64,000 nt of DNA from DAOSXA01 sp964526835 (GTDB lineage: Bacteria; Zixibacteria; MSB-5A5; GN15; FEB-12), in contig CAZGMK010000014.1 of NCBI GenBank assembly GCA_964526835.1, positions 13,554 to 77,553 of the forward strand. Direction: 5' to 3'. Of this stretch, positions 61,479 through 64,000 are shown in pieces. Each line of letters opens with the position of its first letter. Position 1 is the stretch's first letter. The notes below the pieces were generated by a model. The model was not told where the DNA came from. It worked only from the letters and a program-made list of their open reading frames with translations, and did not search any database. The position numbers and the translations under genes were made by a program.

Positions 61479-63591
61479 GAGGCTCATCCGGAGTAGGCGG
61501 TTCCACGAGGCGCTTACAGAGCTCCAATCGGTGGATCGCTCGGAATTGAGCGGCAGCGATCTTGGAGAGTACTACCTTGTTCGTGGTAGGGCCGCAGTGT
61601 TTGGCGGAGTCAATGAGTTTCTGCCCGATGACCTCGACAATGCCATCGAGTTGTTTCGACATGGGCCTGGCTCAAGAGAATTCGCAGAGGCCAAGTACCT
61701 GCTGGGCACTTGGCTCGCCACAAATGGCAGGCATGACGAAGCTAAGGATGTGCTGCTTGAAGCCTACGCGAGCTTCCTGAGATGTGGTTCTGAATCCCAA
61801 TGCGCAGAGACACTCAATCGGCTGTCCTATGTGTCATTCCAGCAGGGCAACGTGGCCAAGACTATCACTGATTTGGAGAGGTGCGCCGACATCTATGCTC
61901 GGATTGGTGATAGTAAGAACGAAATCCCAGTTCGGCAGAACCGATGCTACGTCCTTTACGTAGCGGGCAGGCTTTGTGAATCCCTGTCGGGTTACTCTGA
62001 CATTGAACCTTCCGTTCGCGGTCTCGGCGACCGGTCCTCGCTCATCTTCTACGAGATGTCCGCGATCCCGCATGCTCTCAAGGGCGATATCAGGACCGCC
62101 CGCAAGACCATCGCCAAAGCCAAGCCGTTCCTTGATGACTACCCGCGCGAAAAAGCTATTTACTTCGAGAACCTCGGCCTGATCAATATCCTTGACGGCA
62201 AGTACCCCGAAGCCGAGAGAGCCCTCAACCAGGGTCTTGAGCTCTCGCTCAAGATCGCGCCCGAGTCGGCCCTTGTCTCCCAGATCAAGCGCCTGTTCGG
62301 TGATCTCTATGTTGCCACACAGCAATGGGACAAGGCCGAGAAGTACACTCGCGAAGGCCTGAAGGTTGCCGAGAAGATCGGCGAACGCATCGAGATCGCC
62401 GCCTGCCAACGGATCTTTGCACAGATCGAGAACCACCGCGGCAACAGCGATATGGCCAGGGAATGGTTCCGCAAAGCCATTGAGCTGTTCAGTGTCATCG
62501 GGGCTAACTACGAGCTGGCCGTCACAAGATATCTGGCCGGGGTGTCGGGCCTGTACCAGAACGGCGAACGCCAGGCTTTTCTCTGGATGGCCCGCGAGTA
62601 CTTCGCCGAAGAAGAGGTCAAGCCGTACCTGGAGAAAGTCGACGCCGCTCTGGCTGTCGGCAGGGCGGCGGAGCCATCGGTGAGGAATATCTCACCCAAT
62701 GGTGCTCCGACGATCATCGCCGAGTCAGCGGCGATGAAGAAAGTGCTGACGTTAGCCCGGCGAGTCGCGCCGTCTAACATGACTATTCTTCTGACCGGTC
62801 AGACCGGTACCGGCAAGGACCTGCTGGCGCACTACATCCATCACTACAGCGGTCGCCAGGGCGAATTCGTTCCGGTCAATACGGCCGCTATTCCCAATGA
62901 CCTGGCCGAGGCGGAGTTGTTCGGTCACTGCAAGGGAGCCTTCACCAGCGCCCACAGCGACCGCGTTGGTCTTATCGAGCAGGCCGAGGGCGGGACCCTG
63001 TATCTCAATGAGATCGCCGACGCCAGCCCACAGTTCCAGGCCAAACTGCTTGAGGTGATCGAGACCAAAAGAGTTCGTCGCCTGGGTGGCAATGGCAGCC
63101 GTCCGTTGTCGGTGCGTATCATCGCGGCGACCAACCATGACTTGCAGCAACGGATAGCCGACGGACTCTTTCGCCTCGACCTGTACCACCGTCTGAACGA
63201 GATCCCGATCGAGCTGCCGCCATTGTCGGAACGACCGGAGGACATCGAGCCGTTGGTTCGTCATTTTCTGGAGCTGGCCGGGGCCAACGGAACCGGCGTC
63301 AAGGCGGAGGCAACGCTGACGGAAGTTCTCTGCGGGAGGTCATGGCCGGGCAATGTTCGCGAGTTCGAGGCGGTGGTGAAGCGCCTATGGCTCTCATCTG
63401 CGGGTGATATCACTCGTATGATCGAATTGGCTGAGTCTGTCGCTGTAGAGAGCCAGCGGGAGGAATTGCTAGAGGTACTTCGCGATGCCGACTGGAACCG
63501 TCGCGAGGCAGCGCGGCTACTCGGGGTAAGCGAGGGGACGATCCGCTATCGCATCCGCAAACTCGACCTTGAAGAACCCCACCGTTCTTGA
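61441..63591 (+). CDS. TPR / AAA+ / Fis regulator with altered motifs
   Basis: 716 residues. Residues 10-420 are TPR-like helices (YPEAERALNQGLELSLKIAP, WDKAEKYTREGLKVAEKIGE). The AAA+ domain has Walker A GQTGTGKD (near 453). The sigma54-contact loop is CKGAFTSA instead of GAFTGA (near 499), and Walker B is GGTLYLNEIAD, with Asn replacing the catalytic Asp (near 521). WPGNVREF and a Fis HTH (NRREAARLLGVSEGTIRYRI) follow. It may not open sigma54 promoters in the usual way and could act as a simple DNA-binding or partner subunit. It overlaps the exported peptide gene. Confidence 0.9.
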   Translation: MAQQLKTKLTFVRRLIRSRRFHEALTELQSVDRSELSGSDLGEYYLVRGRAAVFGGVNEFLPDDLDNAIELFRHGPGSREFAEAKYLLGTWLATNGRHDEAKDVLLEAYASFLRCGSESQCAETLNRLSYVSFQQGNVAKTITDLERCADIYARIGDSKNEIPVRQNRCYVLYVAGRLCESLSGYSDIEPSVRGLGDRSSLIFYEMSAIPHALKGDIRTARKTIAKAKPFLDDYPREKAIYFENLGLINILDGKYPEAERALNQGLELSLKIAPESALVSQIKRLFGDLYVATQQWDKAEKYTREGLKVAEKIGERIEIAACQRIFAQIENHRGNSDMAREWFRKAIELFSVIGANYELAVTRYLAGVSGLYQNGERQAFLWMAREYFAEEEVKPYLEKVDAALAVGRAAEPSVRNISPNGAPTIIAESAAMKKVLTLARRVAPSNMTILLTGQTGTGKDLLAHYIHHYSGRQGEFVPVNTAAIPNDLAEAELFGHCKGAFTSAHSDRVGLIEQAEGGTLYLNEIADASPQFQAKLLEVIETKRVRRLGGNGSRPLSVRIIAATNHDLQQRIADGLFRLDLYHRLNEIPIELPPLSERPEDIEPLVRHFLELAGANGTGVKAEATLTEVLCGRSWPGNVREFEAVVKRLWLSSAGDITRMIELAESVAVESQREELLEVLRDADWNRREAARLLGVSEGTIRYRIRKLDLEEPHRS

Positions 63592-63695
63592 TTCATCACT
63601 TCCTTTCTTCCTGAGGAAGCAGACCGTTTTGATGGGACCCCGGTCTTCTCCTTCAAGCGTGATTTGACCTCAGGCGGTCAATCACACTATCCGCT

Positions 63696-63855
63696 GCGTA
63701 AAGGGCTGGGTCTTTCATCTGTTTACCCTTCAATGTGTTACTGATAGCCGGGAGGTCTGTTTACGCATTTACGCGCTAAGTGCGTAAATGCGAAATCGTC
63801 GTATCTCATTGCCACCACGGCAGATGAGATATCGGTGCGTAAACGGCCGCGTAAG
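63696..63855 (+). repeat. Cluster of GCGTAAA/TTTACGC heptamers
   Basis: Five exact copies (63696-63702, 63760-63766 inverted, 63768-63774 inverted, 63782-63788, 63837-63843) plus a near copy at 63849-63855 lie within 160 bases. They sit about 110-270 bases upstream of a sigma54-like promoter, where enhancer sites for AAA+ activators are found. Confidence 0.6.
63764..63792. repeat. 11-bp inverted repeat within the heptamer cluster
   Basis: CGCATTTACGC and its exact complement GCGTAAATGCG are separated by 7 bases. As a dyad of two heptamers it is a good candidate for a dimeric Fis-type HTH protein site. Confidence 0.6.
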
Positions 63856-63963
63856 AACCAGCTTAATCCGTTGGCATTGCGGCTTCAGGCACCGTTCGGT
63901 GATCGTCCGGATCACCTTGTCGCTGTGTGACTTACCGCTTCCCTGTCACATTCTCTTCGCATT

Positions 63964-63979
63964 GGGCACACCGGTTGCA
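63964..63979 (+). promoter_or_regulatory. Sigma54 (-24/-12) promoter match
   Basis: GGGCACACCGGTTGCA matches TGGCACGNNNNTTGCW at 10 of 12 specified positions with the required spacing. The invariant GG and GC pairs are intact. Transcription would start near 63990 and run out of the window. Confidence 0.6.
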
Positions 63980-64000
63980 TGTATTAATGGCCGCAGTTAG

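Larger units (their letters stand above)
63592..64000. other. Promoter-like region at the window end
   Basis: About 410 bases after the regulator, with no recognised gene. It holds the heptamer cluster, the inverted repeat and the sigma54 promoter match listed separately. The gene it controls would start beyond the window. Confidence 0.5.

Overview
The window looks like a chromosomal segment of a GC-rich, diderm, probably anaerobic or facultative bacterium of the Fibrobacteres-Chlorobi-Bacteroidetes (FCB) side of the tree. A Zixibacteria-like lineage is my best guess. The reasons are an outer-membrane assembly pair (TamB-like plus Omp85), a secreted protein ending in two dockerin-like DISxLVYL/GGPxP calcium repeats, a DUF4159/DUF4175 pair, a DUF2723 membrane protein, and DivIVA coexisting with outer-membrane genes. 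This assignment is inferred from gene content, not from a marker-gene tree.

Layout. 1-8.5 kb (+): end of a DUF4159 protein, a giant DUF4175 coiled-coil membrane protein, a TPR protein and a DUF2723 membrane protein. 8.8-14.7 kb (+): tamB-like and Omp85 genes overlapping by ATGA. 14.9-17.1 kb (-): a PKD-bearing trypsin-like lipoprotein, followed by a 72-residue protein that resembles the same protease's N-terminal domain. 17.7-19.3 kb: a HTH/DUF2087 regulator and an orphan McsA-like protein. 19.4-28.9 kb (-): an extracellular-electron-transfer type operon. It runs TetR, decaheme MtrA-like cytochrome, MtrB-like porin (with its own heme motif and an in-frame TGA), a 21-heme cytochrome fused to cytochrome b, and an 8-heme cytochrome fused to cytochrome b. 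29.2-31.4 kb: a REP-associated tyrosine transposase with two inverted REP hairpins, a small cysteine-rich DUF6485 protein and a radical SAM/SPASM enzyme. 31.5-35.1 kb (-): folP-cdaA-lepA. 35.4-45.4 kb: a giant multi-PAS hybrid kinase, an ECF sigma factor with a CopA-type ATPase, and a soluble kinase with CheV. 45.5-52.5 kb (-): small envelope proteins, an LpoA-like protein, a bifunctional nuclease, and the rpsF-rpsR-DUF2232-rplI ribosomal cluster with pth. 52.7-64 kb: a dockerin-like secreted protein, divIVA, a YggS-type PLP protein, an aspartyl-protease-like protein, and two loci that each pair a small exported peptide with a large TPR/AAA+/Fis regulator.

The two most notable systems are these. 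(1) The porin-cytochrome operon encodes a plausible quinol-to-outer-membrane electron conduit. (2) The two 'exported peptide + TPR-AAA+ regulator' loci (54.1-56.7 kb and 61.2-63.6 kb) recall peptide-receptor signalling of the RRNPP kind, but are built on a sigma54-activator chassis. One regulator keeps the canonical GAFTGA and Walker B motifs. The other has GAFTSA and an Asp-to-Asn change in Walker B. Just downstream of the second locus the window ends in a cluster of GCGTAAA/TTTACGC heptamers upstream of a good match to a sigma54 (-24/-12) promoter. No tRNA, rRNA, CRISPR array or intact insertion sequence was recognised.
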